64,000 bases of DNA from Streptomyces humi. GTDB taxonomy: Bacteria > Actinomycetota > Actinomycetes > Streptomycetales > Streptomycetaceae. Positions within the stretch are counted from its first letter, which is position 1; each line of letters begins with the position of its first letter. The DNA lies in the NCBI RefSeq assembly GCF_001005085.2, contig NZ_LBMU02000022.1, forward strand, positions 98,331 to 162,330. The letters run 5' to 3'. Both the position numbers and the translations under genes were made by a program. The notes below the pieces were generated by a model. It was not told the DNA's origin. It saw nothing but the letters and a program-made list of their open reading frames with translations, and searched no databases. Below are positions 43,130 to 52,672 of this stretch, piece after piece.

Positions 43130-45994
43130 TCAGTCCGTGTCGTGCCGGCGCAGGGCGTCCCGTAGCGCCACCCGGGAGGCGATGCCCAGCTTCGGGTAGA
43201 TCTGGTAGAGATGGGCGCCGACGGTGCGGTGCGAGATGAACAGGCGCTCGGCGATCTGCTTGTTCGTCAGACCGCTCGCCGCGAGTTCCGCGATCTCACG
43301 CTCCTGCGGGGTGAGGGCCGTCCCGGACCGGTCGTGGCCCGCGCCCGGCAGGACCCGCCCGGCCGCGCGCAGCTCCTTGCGGGCGCGCTCCGCCCACGCC
43401 GAGGAGCCCAGCTCCTCGAAGGCCCGCAGCGCGGCCGTCAGCGGACCCTTCGACTCGGACAGCGCCCGGGACCGGCGCAGCCACTCGCCCTGTGCCAGCC
43501 GTACCCGGGCCAGCTCGAACGGCCACCGCTCCACGTCCGGTACGGCCAGCGCCCGCGCGAACAGCCGGGCCGTCTCGGCGGCGTCGTCCGCGACGAGGGC
43601 CTCGGCACAGCCGGCCAGCAGGGCCAGCCGGGACGAGAGCCCGGCCACCTCGGTCGCGCGCAGCGCACGCACGTGTGCCAGGGCCTCCGCCCGCCGGTCG
43701 GTGCGCACCGCGGCCTCCACCAGTTCGAAGAACACCCACGCCGCGTGCGCGACGTACGGGGGAAAGCTGCCCGCGGCGCTGATGTCGCTCACCCGGCGGA
43801 ACGCCGCGTCGAAGTCGCCGTCGGCGATGTCCGCGAGCGCGTGCACGTGCTGGGCACAGTGCACGGCCTCCCGGACACCGCGCGGCGCGGCCCAGCCCGT
43901 CATCGCCTCGGCGAGCGCGTGCGCGGTGGTCGTGTCGCCCCGGGAGGCGGTCACCAGCCCCTTGGTGTACTGGAAGAACCAGGCGCAGACGGCGTACCCG
44001 GAGGCCGCGCAGAGCGTCAGCCCCTCCTCCGACAGCTCCAGGACCTCCGCCCACCTGCCCCGGTGGTAGTCGTCCAGGCACAGGTGCAGCAGGGCCCCGA
44101 TGTGCCGGCGCACCGGACCGCCCTCGCGGCCCTGCCGGACCAGCCGCCAGGCCGCCTCGCGCACCGCGGACAGCCGGTCCGGGTAGACGGCCGCGGTCCC
44201 CACCCGGACGACCCTGGCCGGATCGGTCTCCCGCAGCGCGCCGTCGATGATCCCGTCCAGCTCGCGCAGCGTGGCCGCGTCGGCGCGGGCCGGGTCCCCC
44301 CAGGTCCGGGCGGCGACCAGGAGCAGCGGCGGGGGAGCGGGCCGCAGCCGGGCCACGGCCCGGTAGTAGGGCTGCCAGAGCTCCTCGCGGGCACCGTAGT
44401 TGCACAGCAGCAGCAGGAAGTGCAGCGCGTCGACGAGGGCCGGGTCCCCGGCGTCGTAGCCGTGGTCGCCCTCCTCGATGGCGCCGACCAGGAGGCGGTG
44501 GGCGGTGGCCAGGTCGCCGTCGCTGTTCAGCACGAGCTGCACCGCGGCGTTCGCGGAGTTCAGGGACGAGCCGTGGCCGGGATCCGCCCGCCGGGCGTCC
44601 TCCAGCAGCTCCGAGGCGCTGCGCAGCGCGCCGATCGACTCGGCGCCCACGTAGGCCGCCTCCGACAGCCGCCGCGCACGGTCGGCGCCCCGGGGGCTCA
44701 GGTCGGCCGCCCGGGTGAGCGCCGCGATCGCCGCCACCGCGTCCCCGCGGTCGAGGATGCGGCGGGCCGTGCGCTCCAGCAGCAGGGCCACCTCCTCGTC
44801 CGGTTGGAGGGTGGCCTCGCCCAGGTGCCAGGCGCGCTGCTCGGGCCGGCCGCCCGGCACCCGCGCCAGCGCGCGGTGCGCCGCGCGGCGGGTGCTGCTG
44901 GTGGCGGCCTCGACCACGGCGGACATGATCAGCGGATGCCGGAACACCAGGCGGCGCGGGGACTCCGTCACCCGCACCAGCCCGTCCCGCTCGGCGGGGT
45001 CGAGATCAGCCAGGTCGGGTGCGCCGTCCGACTCCCGCGCGGCCGCCGAGAGCACGCCGAGGTCGCCGGTGCCGTCGAGGGTGGCGAGCAGCAGCAGGTC
45101 GCGGGTCGGCGCGGGCAGCGACAGGACCCGGGAGACGAAGAGGGACTGGAGGCGTTCGCCGAGCGGCAGGACCGCCGGCAGCACCTCCCGGGCCCGGCGC
45201 TGGTCCGCGCGCAGCGCGTCGGGGAGTTCGAGCAGCGCCAGCGGGTTGCCCTGCGCGGCGTCCAGCAGCCGCCGCCGTACCGGGTGCGCGAGATCGGGGA
45301 AGCGCAGGTCGACCAGGCGGGCGGCGGAGTCCGTGTCCAGCGCGGGCAGTTCGTACGACGGCAGGCCTGCGCCGTCGAAGAAGCCGTCCACGCCGGTGCG
45401 GGAGGCCCCGAGGAACCGGATCCGGTCCCCGGACAGCCGCCGGGCGAGGAAGCCGAGGACGGCGGCGCTCGCCCGGTCCACCCAGGGCAGGTCGTCCACG
45501 ATCAGCAGGACCGGGCCGTCCGCGGCCGCCGACCGCAGCAGGGCCAGGGTGGCGTTGCAGACGACGAGGCGCTCGGGGCGCGGGCCGGCGCCGAAGCCCA
45601 GGGCGACGCCCAGGGCGTCCCTGCCCGGTGCGTCGAGCCGGTCGAGGGCGCCGTGCAACGGGAGCAGGATCTGGTTCAGCGCCGAGTAGCCGACGTCCGC
45701 CTCGAACTCGGCGCCGGCCGCACGCAGCACGCGGATCCCGTCGTGCGCCGCGGCCGCGGCCACGGCGTCGAGGACCGCGGACTTGCCGACGCCGGGATCC
45801 CCGGACAGCAGCAGCGCACCCCCCGGGTGCCGTCCGACGGCGCCCAGAACGCGGTCCAGGTCCCGTTCCCGGCCCACCAGGTGGCCGACGGCGCCGCCGA
45901 GCGGTGCGTCAGCGGACGCCACGGGCACCGCCCCCTGCGGGCCGTGCCCCGACGGCGGTGTGTGCGTCGTGCGCGTCCTCCCGAAACGGGTCAT
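43130..45994 (-). CDS. LuxR-type ATPase regulator, copy 3
   Basis: This 954-residue protein has an N-terminal ATPase with P-loop GDPGVGKSA and Walker B LLIVDDLPWVDRAS, a TPR-like middle, and a C-terminal LuxR helix-turn-helix (LTPQEREIAELAASGLTNKQ). The ATG at 45,994 has GGAGGG seven bases upstream. TACAAT on the minus strand at 46,021-46,026 fits a -10 element. Its last codons lie inside a minisatellite that continues past the stop. The third of three LuxR-type ATPases in 14 kb, it shares only layout with the other two in the parts read. Confidence 0.85.
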   Translation of the reverse strand: MTRFGRTRTTHTPPSGHGPQGAVPVASADAPLGGAVGHLVGRERDLDRVLGAVGRHPGGALLLSGDPGVGKSAVLDAVAAAAAHDGIRVLRAAGAEFEADVGYSALNQILLPLHGALDRLDAPGRDALGVALGFGAGPRPERLVVCNATLALLRSAAADGPVLLIVDDLPWVDRASAAVLGFLARRLSGDRIRFLGASRTGVDGFFDGAGLPSYELPALDTDSAARLVDLRFPDLAHPVRRRLLDAAQGNPLALLELPDALRADQRRAREVLPAVLPLGERLQSLFVSRVLSLPAPTRDLLLLATLDGTGDLGVLSAAARESDGAPDLADLDPAERDGLVRVTESPRRLVFRHPLIMSAVVEAATSSTRRAAHRALARVPGGRPEQRAWHLGEATLQPDEEVALLLERTARRILDRGDAVAAIAALTRAADLSPRGADRARRLSEAAYVGAESIGALRSASELLEDARRADPGHGSSLNSANAAVQLVLNSDGDLATAHRLLVGAIEEGDHGYDAGDPALVDALHFLLLLCNYGAREELWQPYYRAVARLRPAPPPLLLVAARTWGDPARADAATLRELDGIIDGALRETDPARVVRVGTAAVYPDRLSAVREAAWRLVRQGREGGPVRRHIGALLHLCLDDYHRGRWAEVLELSEEGLTLCAASGYAVCAWFFQYTKGLVTASRGDTTTAHALAEAMTGWAAPRGVREAVHCAQHVHALADIADGDFDAAFRRVSDISAAGSFPPYVAHAAWVFFELVEAAVRTDRRAEALAHVRALRATEVAGLSSRLALLAGCAEALVADDAAETARLFARALAVPDVERWPFELARVRLAQGEWLRRSRALSESKGPLTAALRAFEELGSSAWAERARKELRAAGRVLPGAGHDRSGTALTPQEREIAELAASGLTNKQIAERLFISHRTVGAHLYQIYPKLGIASRVALRDALRRHDTD

Positions 45995-46517
45995 CGGCGT
46001 CCCTCCAACGGTGCCCCGCAATTGTAGGAGCCGCCCAGGTCAGCGGCCCGCCCCACGGTGAGGCAGGGCACCGTTCCGAACCCCGGAGCGCCAAGCCGGG
46101 GCGCCCCGCCCCGCGCACCGTCCCCGCCCCGCGCACACGCGTGCCCGCCCGTGCCCTGCGCCCCGCCCGTGCCCCGCCCGAGCGCCCCGCACACGCGTGC
46201 CCACCCGTGCCCTGCGCCCCGCCCGAGCGCCCCGCACACGCGTGCCCCGCCCGTGCCCCGCGCTCCGTCCGCGCCCCGCGCACACGCCTGCCCCGCCCAC
46301 ATGCTTCAGCGCGCACACGCGTGCGGGCCGCCGACGTGTGTGAGTCCCGGTCCGTGTGACATGTGAACCCGTCCGGTGTGACGGCCGGGTCACCACCGTC
46401 CGCGGCCTCGGCGAGAACACCTCCCTGAAGGCCGTGAGGGGCTACGACGACGTCACCGGCGTGGGCATCCCCGCCGACGGCTACGTCGAGTCGTACCGCC
46501 GGCGCCGGGGCCGCCGC
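45995..46517. repeat. Upstream region with C-rich repeats and ACATGTGA site
   Basis: This 523-base gap lies between two leftward regulators. TACAAT at 46,021-46,026 (minus strand) is a plausible -10 for the LuxR-type gene. From about 46,090 to 46,300 there are degenerate repeats of GCCCCGCCCGTGCCC and CACACGCGTGCCC. ACATGTGA is at 46,359-46,366. The open frames here are by-products of base composition. Confidence 0.55.
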
Positions 46518-47501
46518 TCAGATCAGGCCCCGGGCGGCGGCCCTGCTGCCCGCCTGGAAGCGGGTGTCCGCGCCCAGCTTGCTCAGTACGGCGGCGACGC
46601 GCCGGGTCGCGGTCCGGGTGCTGCACCCCAGCTGACGGCCGATGGCCTGGTCCTTGAGCCCGGCCTTCAGCATCCCGAGGAGCAGGAGGTCGTCCGCGTC
46701 GAAGGCCTCGTCCTCGGCGTCCGCCGCCCCGGAGACCGGCTCGGCGCGGGCCCAGTAGGCCTCGTAGAGCTCCATCAGCGCGTCGAGCATGCCGGACGGA
46801 TGGATGACGACCAGGTCGTCGTAGACCGGGCCGGACAGCGGGACCAGTGCCACCCGCCGGTCGATGATGTGCAGTTTGAACGGCAGGTACGGCAACATCC
46901 TTGACTGCTCGCCCAGTTCGGCGAGCCGGAGCACCGTGGCGAACCGGCCGGGGCGTTCCATGGACTGCGGGCAGTAGACCGAGCGCACGTCGATGCCCTG
47001 CGCCAGCCAGGCCGCCGTGATCTCGAACTCCTCCTCGTTGCTGTGGAGTGCGCCGTCCGGGCGGCCCACGTAGGGCGGCCGGTCCAGGGCCCACATGTGG
47101 CTCTTCGCCGAACTGCTCAGCTCCGCGACCCGTTCCAGGATCAGCTCGCGGTCGGACAGGACCTCCACCAGGTTGCGCGGATCGGAGCGCAGCCGCCCCT
47201 CCCGGTAGCGCTCGGCGATCCGGTCGACCTCCGTACGGGCCGAGGCCAGCGCGGTCTCCAGCTCCAGCTGTCGCCTGGCCAGCAGCGGAAACAGCACCGC
47301 CTGGGGGTTCGTGGCCTGGAACCGGCCGGGGCCGGTGACGTGCAGCAGCCCGAGTCCGCGCAGCCGGTCGGTGGACCGCAGGACGTCGTGCTCCCGGACG
47401 CCCAGGGCCGCGACGACGTCGGCGACCGTCGCCCGGCCGCGATCCAGGAAGCACCGGTACACCTGCTCGTCGGACTCTGCTATGCCCAGGGTCGTGAGCA
47501 C
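46518..47501 (-). CDS. TrmB-like / LuxR C-terminal regulator
   Basis: This 327-residue protein has an N-terminal winged helix-turn-helix (VYRCFLDRGRATVADVVAAL) like TrmB, a coiled segment (ELETALASARTEVDRIAERY) and a central PLD-like sensor region (VDVRSVYCPQ-type, KLHIIDRRVALVPL). A C-terminal LuxR-like helix-turn-helix (LLLGMLKAGLKDQAIGRQLG) completes it. GTG at 47,501 has GGAGG nine bases upstream. This fusion is typical of actinobacterial regulators of adjacent genes. It is divergent from the subtilisin gene, with operator-like palindromes in the gap. Confidence 0.75.
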   Translation of the reverse strand: MLTTLGIAESDEQVYRCFLDRGRATVADVVAALGVREHDVLRSTDRLRGLGLLHVTGPGRFQATNPQAVLFPLLARRQLELETALASARTEVDRIAERYREGRLRSDPRNLVEVLSDRELILERVAELSSSAKSHMWALDRPPYVGRPDGALHSNEEEFEITAAWLAQGIDVRSVYCPQSMERPGRFATVLRLAELGEQSRMLPYLPFKLHIIDRRVALVPLSGPVYDDLVVIHPSGMLDALMELYEAYWARAEPVSGAADAEDEAFDADDLLLLGMLKAGLKDQAIGRQLGCSTRTATRRVAAVLSKLGADTRFQAGSRAAARGLI

Positions 47502-47570
47502 GTATGCGTACCTCCGTCGGTGAGATGTGTGACATCCGTGACGCGGTTGGCCATCCGTCCAAACCGGCCA

Positions 47571-47593
47571 CCAGATTATCTGGACACCTGTCC
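47571..47593. promoter_or_regulatory. Overlapping palindromes upstream of the subtilisin gene
   Basis: CCAGATTATCTGG at 47,571-47,583 and GGACACCTGTCC at 47,582-47,593 are both palindromic and overlap by two bases. They lie in the divergent region between the TrmB/LuxR-like regulator and the subtilisin gene, and are the best operator candidates there. Confidence 0.5.
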
Positions 47594-47711
47594 GAGGTAC
47601 AGCGTTCACTTTCCTCGCCGCGACACCCGTCCGCGCCCTTCACCCGCACGCGCAGCGCCACCCGAGGTGCTGGAGACACCCTCCGGCTCGGCCCACTTCC
47701 TGGAGGAACGT

Positions 47712-50700
47712 GTGAGATCCACGGTCCGAAGAAGGACACTCGCCCGGGGCACGGCGGCTCTCGCCGTCGCCCTGGCCGCCGTCTGCACCGGATCACCGGC
47801 CCAGGCCGCCGGCGATCCGCTCACCCCCGTCCCCGTCCCCGTCCCCGTGACCGGGCACCTGCCGTCCGCCCGGTACATCGTCACCCTCGCCGACGCGCCC
47901 GTCGCCCTCTACCAGGGCGGGGTACGCGGACTGGCCGCCACCGCACCGGGTTCGGGCGGCCGGATAGACGCCTCCAGCACCGCCGCGCACCGCTACCGGG
48001 ACTACCTCGACGGGCGGCAGGACAAGGCCGCCGCGGCCGTCGGCGCCAAGGTCCGGCAGCGCTACTCCGTGGTGACCAACGGCTTCACCGCCGACCTGAC
48101 GGCCGTTCAGGCGGCCCGGCTGGCCACCCGGCCGGACGTGCTCAGGATCAGTCCGGACGGGCGGAGCGAACTCACCGACGACTCCCGCTCGACCGACGTC
48201 CTCGGGCTGTCGGGCCCGCACGGCCTGTGGTCGGCGCTGGGCGGCACCGCGAAGTCGGGCAGGGGCGTGGTCATCGGCGACATCGACACCGGTGTGTGGC
48301 CCGAGAGCGCGTCCTTCGCCGCCCCCGCCCTGGGCACCGCCCCGGCCACTGCCAAGGACCCGTACCGCCCCTACCGCGAGAGCGGCACGATCAGGATGCG
48401 CAAGGCCGACGGAGGCACCTTCACCGGCGTCTGCCAGACCGGTGAGCAGTTCACCGCCGACGCCTGCAACACGAAGATCGTCGGTGCCCGGTACTTCGGC
48501 GACGGCTGGCGGGCGAACACACCCGCGGACCAGCAGGACGACTACGTCTCGCCGCGGGACGGCAACGGCCACGGCACCCACACCGCGTCCACCGCCGCGG
48601 GCGACGCGGACGTCCGGGCCACCGTGAACGGCCAGGACTTCGGGAAGATCTCCGGAGTGGCGCCCGGCGCGGCGGTCGCCGTGTACAAGGCCTTCTGGAC
48701 GGACTCGGACGGGGAGGGCACCGCCGTCGACTCCGACATCGTCGCGGCGATCGACCAGGCGGTGGCGGACGGCGTCGACGTCATCAACTACTCCGCGGGC
48801 TCGGTCACGGAATCGGCGCTGGACTCGCCCGTCCAGCAGGCGTTCCGGGCGGCGGCCGAGGCCGGGGTGTTCGTGTCGGCGTCCGCGGGCAACAGCGGGC
48901 CCACGGAGGGCTGGATCGACAACACGTCCCCCTGGGTCACCACGGTCGCGGCCAGCACGATGAAGACCCCTGAGGCCACGGTGGAGCTGGGCGACGGACG
49001 GACCTTCGTCGGCGCCAGCGTCACCGTGAGCACCGGGCTGGGGCCGAAGCCGCTGGTGCTGTCGGCCGATGCCAGGACCTCCCAGGCGACGGCGGGCGAC
49101 GCGGACCTGTGCCGGGCGGGGACCCTCGATCCCGCGAAGACGGCGGGGAAGATCGTGGTGTGCGACCGGGGTGTCACCTCCCGGGTGAGCAAGTCCGCCG
49201 AGGTGGCGCGGGCCGGGGGCGTCGGCATGGTGCTGGTGAACGTCGGCGACCAGGACACCGACGGCGACATCCACCAGGTGCCCACGGTGCACCTGAACAC
49301 GCCGGCGGCCTCGACGGTCCGGGCCTACGCGGCGACGCCCGGCGCCGTCGCGACGCTGGAACCGGGCGGTTCCACCGGAACGCCCTATCCGCAGATCGCG
49401 CCGTTCTCCTCCCGCGGCCCCTCGGGCGTCAACAAGGGCGCGCTGATCAAGCCGGACCTCGCCGCACCGGGCGTGGCCGTGCTGGCCTCCGTCGCGCCGG
49501 CGAGCAACCAGGGGCACGACTTCGACTTCATGACGGGTACGTCGATGGCCGCGCCGCAGGTCTCCGGGCTCGCCGCGCTCTACTTCGGTGTCCATCCCGA
49601 GTGGTCCCCGATGGCGGTGAAGTCCGCCCTGATGACGACCGCGGTCGACACCAAGGACGCCTCGGGCGGTAAAGAGACCGACCCGTACGCACAGGGCTCC
49701 GGGGAGGTCGACCCCACCGCGATGCTCAACCCCGGTCTGGTGTACGACTCGTCGAACCGTGACTGGCTCGGCTACGAGGAGGGTCTCGGCGTGCACACCG
49801 GGACCGGCGTCGCCGCCGTCGCGCCGAGCGACCTGAACTACCCGTCCCTCTCGGTCGACCGGCTGCTCGGCTCACGCACCCTGACCCGCACGCTGACCGC
49901 GGTCCGGCCGGGCGTGTACCGGGCGTCGGTGCGACTGCCCGGCTTCCGGGCCGAGGTGCGGCCCTCGACGCTGCGCTTCACCCGCGCCGGCCAGACCGCC
50001 GAGGTCCGCATCGAACTGACGCGCACCACCGCGGTCTCCGGCACACCCGTCACCGGATCCCTCACGTGGACCGGCGGCGGCCGGGTGTCGGTGCGCAGCC
50101 CGATCGTGGTCACCCCGCAGGGCCAACTCGCTCCCGACCGGGTCACCGGCAGCGGTGCCGCGGGCAGTGTCTCCTACTCCGTGACCCCGGGCACCGAGAA
50201 GCAGACGCTCACCGCCTACGGCCCGGTGGCGGGCGCGCGGGTGCACGGCGAGGTGTCCGCCGAGACGGACTACCTGCGGGAATACGATCTCACGGTGCCC
50301 GAAGGGACCGCGGCGGCCGAGTTCTACGCCACCGCGGACGATCCCGACGAACAGCTGTACCTGCTGGTGACGCCCCTGCGGGCGGACGGCACGCCGGCCA
50401 CGTCCGGGAACCTCAGCGCGTACGAGCACCGGGCACGTGTCGGCCTGACGGCCCTGACACCGGGCAAGTACGCGATCATGGTCATCGCGCCCGGCGGTGT
50501 CGTGTCGTCGGACCCGTCCGCCGTCGGATACACCCTCCAGGCGAACGTGGTGGGCGCGGACACACCCACGACCGGCACCTTCGGTGTGACGCCCACCCGG
50601 CCCGCGACCAGGCCGGGGGTCCCCTTCACGGTCACCGGCACCTGGTCGGGGGTGGACACCTCGGCGCCGGCCACGGCCTACGTCAGGTACCAGGACGGCA

Positions 50701-50729
50701 CCGGCACGCTGGTCGGCATCGGCGGCTGA
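47712..50729 (+). CDS. Secreted subtilisin-like serine protease (S8, PA-inserted)
   Basis: This 1005-residue protein has a signal peptide in the first 40 residues (core TAALAVALAAVCTGSPAQA) and an I9-type propeptide. The S8 catalytic domain has Asp192 (DIDTGVWPES), His287 (NGHGTHTAS) and Ser611 (MTGTSMAAPQVSG), with the SAGNSGP oxyanion motif. A PA insert lies between His and Ser, and FN3-like and beta-sandwich C-terminal domains follow. This is the plant-subtilase-like layout found in Streptomyces. GTG at 47,712 has GGAGGA upstream; the much longer frame is without support. The protein is exported and probably processed. Confidence 0.9.
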   Translation: MRSTVRRRTLARGTAALAVALAAVCTGSPAQAAGDPLTPVPVPVPVTGHLPSARYIVTLADAPVALYQGGVRGLAATAPGSGGRIDASSTAAHRYRDYLDGRQDKAAAAVGAKVRQRYSVVTNGFTADLTAVQAARLATRPDVLRISPDGRSELTDDSRSTDVLGLSGPHGLWSALGGTAKSGRGVVIGDIDTGVWPESASFAAPALGTAPATAKDPYRPYRESGTIRMRKADGGTFTGVCQTGEQFTADACNTKIVGARYFGDGWRANTPADQQDDYVSPRDGNGHGTHTASTAAGDADVRATVNGQDFGKISGVAPGAAVAVYKAFWTDSDGEGTAVDSDIVAAIDQAVADGVDVINYSAGSVTESALDSPVQQAFRAAAEAGVFVSASAGNSGPTEGWIDNTSPWVTTVAASTMKTPEATVELGDGRTFVGASVTVSTGLGPKPLVLSADARTSQATAGDADLCRAGTLDPAKTAGKIVVCDRGVTSRVSKSAEVARAGGVGMVLVNVGDQDTDGDIHQVPTVHLNTPAASTVRAYAATPGAVATLEPGGSTGTPYPQIAPFSSRGPSGVNKGALIKPDLAAPGVAVLASVAPASNQGHDFDFMTGTSMAAPQVSGLAALYFGVHPEWSPMAVKSALMTTAVDTKDASGGKETDPYAQGSGEVDPTAMLNPGLVYDSSNRDWLGYEEGLGVHTGTGVAAVAPSDLNYPSLSVDRLLGSRTLTRTLTAVRPGVYRASVRLPGFRAEVRPSTLRFTRAGQTAEVRIELTRTTAVSGTPVTGSLTWTGGGRVSVRSPIVVTPQGQLAPDRVTGSGAAGSVSYSVTPGTEKQTLTAYGPVAGARVHGEVSAETDYLREYDLTVPEGTAAAEFYATADDPDEQLYLLVTPLRADGTPATSGNLSAYEHRARVGLTALTPGKYAIMVIAPGGVVSSDPSAVGYTLQANVVGADTPTTGTFGVTPTRPATRPGVPFTVTGTWSGVDTSAPATAYVRYQDGTGTLVGIGG

Positions 50730-50741
50730 GCCCACTCTCCC

Positions 50742-50771
50742 GCGGGCCGGCCGCCACGGCGGCCGGCCCGC
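50742..50771. terminator. Hairpin terminator between subtilisin and lectin genes
   Basis: GCGGGCCGGCCGCC at 50,742-50,755 and its perfect complement at 50,758-50,771 form a very strong stem. It lies 13 bases after the subtilisin stop and serves both convergent genes. CACACGTGT at 50,784-50,792 overlaps the lectin stop. Confidence 0.75.
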
Positions 50772-50791
50772 CCCGGCGTGTCGCACACGTG

Positions 50792-51967
50792 TCAGGACGT
50801 GGACCACTTCTGGTTGTCGCCGCCGGAGCACGACCACAGCTGGAGCCGGGTGCCGTTCGCGGTGCCGTTGTCCCGTACGTCCGCGCACTTGTCCGCGAGG
50901 GCGCTGACCAGGTCGCTGCGCTGGTTCAGCGCGAACTCCTGGGCCGGGCTCCCGTCGCAGGCGCCGAGTTCGAGGTCCGCCCCGTCGGCGGTGGAACCGC
51001 CCGCGAGCTGCACGCACATGCCGAGCGCGCGCATGGTGCCGCCGGTGAACGTCCAGTGCTGCGACGCGGTCCCGCCGCAGTCCCAGATCATCAGCTTCGC
51101 GCCCTGCGCCGCCCTGCCGCCCACGACGTCGACGCAGCGCTGCGACGCGTGGCTGTACACCCGCACCCCCGGCGCCACGGCCTGGGCGGTCGTCTTCGCC
51201 CCGCCGGTGCTCTTCGCCGAGGCGGTGGCGTGTGCGCCCGGGGTCGCGGAGGCCCTGCCCGACGCGCTGACGCCGGGAGAGCCCGACGTGGGCGCCGCCG
51301 AGCCGTCGGGCGTCGTGCCGACGGCGGTTCCGGAGGACCGCGAGGGACCGGGTGTGATGCCGAGTCCGTCGACGACGTCCGTGTCGCGGCCACCGGAGTC
51401 GACGGACACCGAGGCCCTGTCGTGCCGGGTGCCGTCGTCGTCGCCGTCGAGCAGGTGCAGGGTCAGCAGGACGCTGCCCGCCGACAGCAGGCCCACGATG
51501 CCGACGACGGCGAGCGCGCCGCGCAGTCCCTCCCGCCGTGACGTGTCGGCACCGCGCCGGGCGGCCGGACGGAGCGGCACGACCACGCGCGGGGACGGCC
51601 CCCGGCGGGTGCTCCCGCCCCGTGCGAAGGCGTCGCCCGCCCGGTCTCCGTCCGGGGCGGAGCCGCCCACGGCGGAGCCCGGCGCCGGGGGCGCCGCCCC
51701 CGCACCGCGGCCGGCGCCGGACCGCGAGCCGAGCGTGGAGACCTGGGCGAGCCGGGGCACCGGGGCGTCCCTCCCGCTCGCCGCGGGCGCGCGGCCGACC
51801 CCGGCCTGCTCCGTGCCGTCGGGCGCGCGGCCGACCTCGGCCTGCTCCGTGCCGTCGGGCGCGGCGCCGTCCCGGGCCGGCCCGGAGCCGGCTCCGACCG
51901 GTCTGGAGGTGCCCGGGACCCGCCGGGGGAGGTTCCCCTCGGGGCCGGGCGTACGTGGAGGTTTCAT
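50792..51967 (-). CDS. Membrane-anchored ricin-type lectin protein, second copy
   Basis: This 391-residue protein starts MKPPRTPGPEGNLPRRV. Its cytoplasmic segment has two near copies of RAPDGTEQA-VGRAP. One membrane helix lies at about 150-172 (ALAVVGIVGLLSAGSVLLTL). A stalk follows, then a ricin-type lectin from about 263 (VYSHASQRCVDVVGG) to NGTRLQLWSCSGGDNQKW. It is the paralogue of the lectin at 620-2113, with the same end block. The ATG at 51,967 follows AAAGGAA; the upstream frame is unlikely. Outward display of a glycan-binding domain is inferred. Confidence 0.85.
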   Translation of the reverse strand: MKPPRTPGPEGNLPRRVPGTSRPVGAGSGPARDGAAPDGTEQAEVGRAPDGTEQAGVGRAPAASGRDAPVPRLAQVSTLGSRSGAGRGAGAAPPAPGSAVGGSAPDGDRAGDAFARGGSTRRGPSPRVVVPLRPAARRGADTSRREGLRGALAVVGIVGLLSAGSVLLTLHLLDGDDDGTRHDRASVSVDSGGRDTDVVDGLGITPGPSRSSGTAVGTTPDGSAAPTSGSPGVSASGRASATPGAHATASAKSTGGAKTTAQAVAPGVRVYSHASQRCVDVVGGRAAQGAKLMIWDCGGTASQHWTFTGGTMRALGMCVQLAGGSTADGADLELGACDGSPAQEFALNQRSDLVSALADKCADVRDNGTANGTRLQLWSCSGGDNQKWSTS

Positions 51968-52672
51968 GGGTTCCTTTCCGGCATGGCCGGGGACGGGGCG
52001 CTGCCGCGGGAGGGGGTGGCCGACCGGTCCGCCGGGCGGTCGGGCCCCACCACACGTGCGGCGCGCCCCGCCACGTGCGGCACACGACTGATACCGGTCG
52101 GCGGACGCGGACTCGAACCGGCGCACCGGCGGCCCGCCACCGGGCGTTCCGTGTCGCGGACGGCGTCCGGTCGTGGGGGAGTTGATGCTATCCGCCCATG
52201 CTGTGGGCGATGACACGAGCAGCGTGCCTCCCGAGCCCCGCCGGCACCGGCCGGCCCGCGTTCGCCGGCTCCGCCCGGGTGATCAGGTGTGCCGGGTACG
52301 CGATCGGCTCGAAGACATGGAGGTGTCCCGAGGGACAGGTGGGTGAGACCGCGGAACAAGGTGTGCCACCCGGGGTGACCGCGTGGCGGAATCACGAGAA
52401 GGCCGACGGACAACAGCCGCACGCCGGGCGTCCGCCGGGCCGGCGGGTGCGGCGGGTGCGGCGTGCGGGCGCCCGGCCCGGCAGTAGTCCGACCGAGGGG
52501 CCGGGACGGTCCGGTGGCGAGGAAGCAGTCATCCGACGGATGTGTGCGCGATGCCGGCTCCCCGAGACTGGCGGGAGCTCGTCCACCCCGGCGGGCCCCG
52601 GTGCCGTCGCCCCCGCCCAGCGTGGCCTCCCCGCGCACCGGACGCGCTCACGACCGACGAAAGGCAACCCGT
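51968..52672. promoter_or_regulatory. Long divergent region, lectin / poxB
   Basis: These 705 bases have no convincing gene; frames that extend poxB upstream are Arg/Pro-rich with no start signal. CACACGTG at 52,051-52,058 and further CACGTG words near the lectin start match the recurring site. AAAGG before 52,673 serves poxB. Nothing else was recognised. Confidence 0.35.

Noticed and set aside
46356..46904. A 182-codon plus-strand frame near the TrmB/LuxR-like regulator.
   Set aside because: It is largely opposite that gene, and its first part is non-coding repeat DNA.
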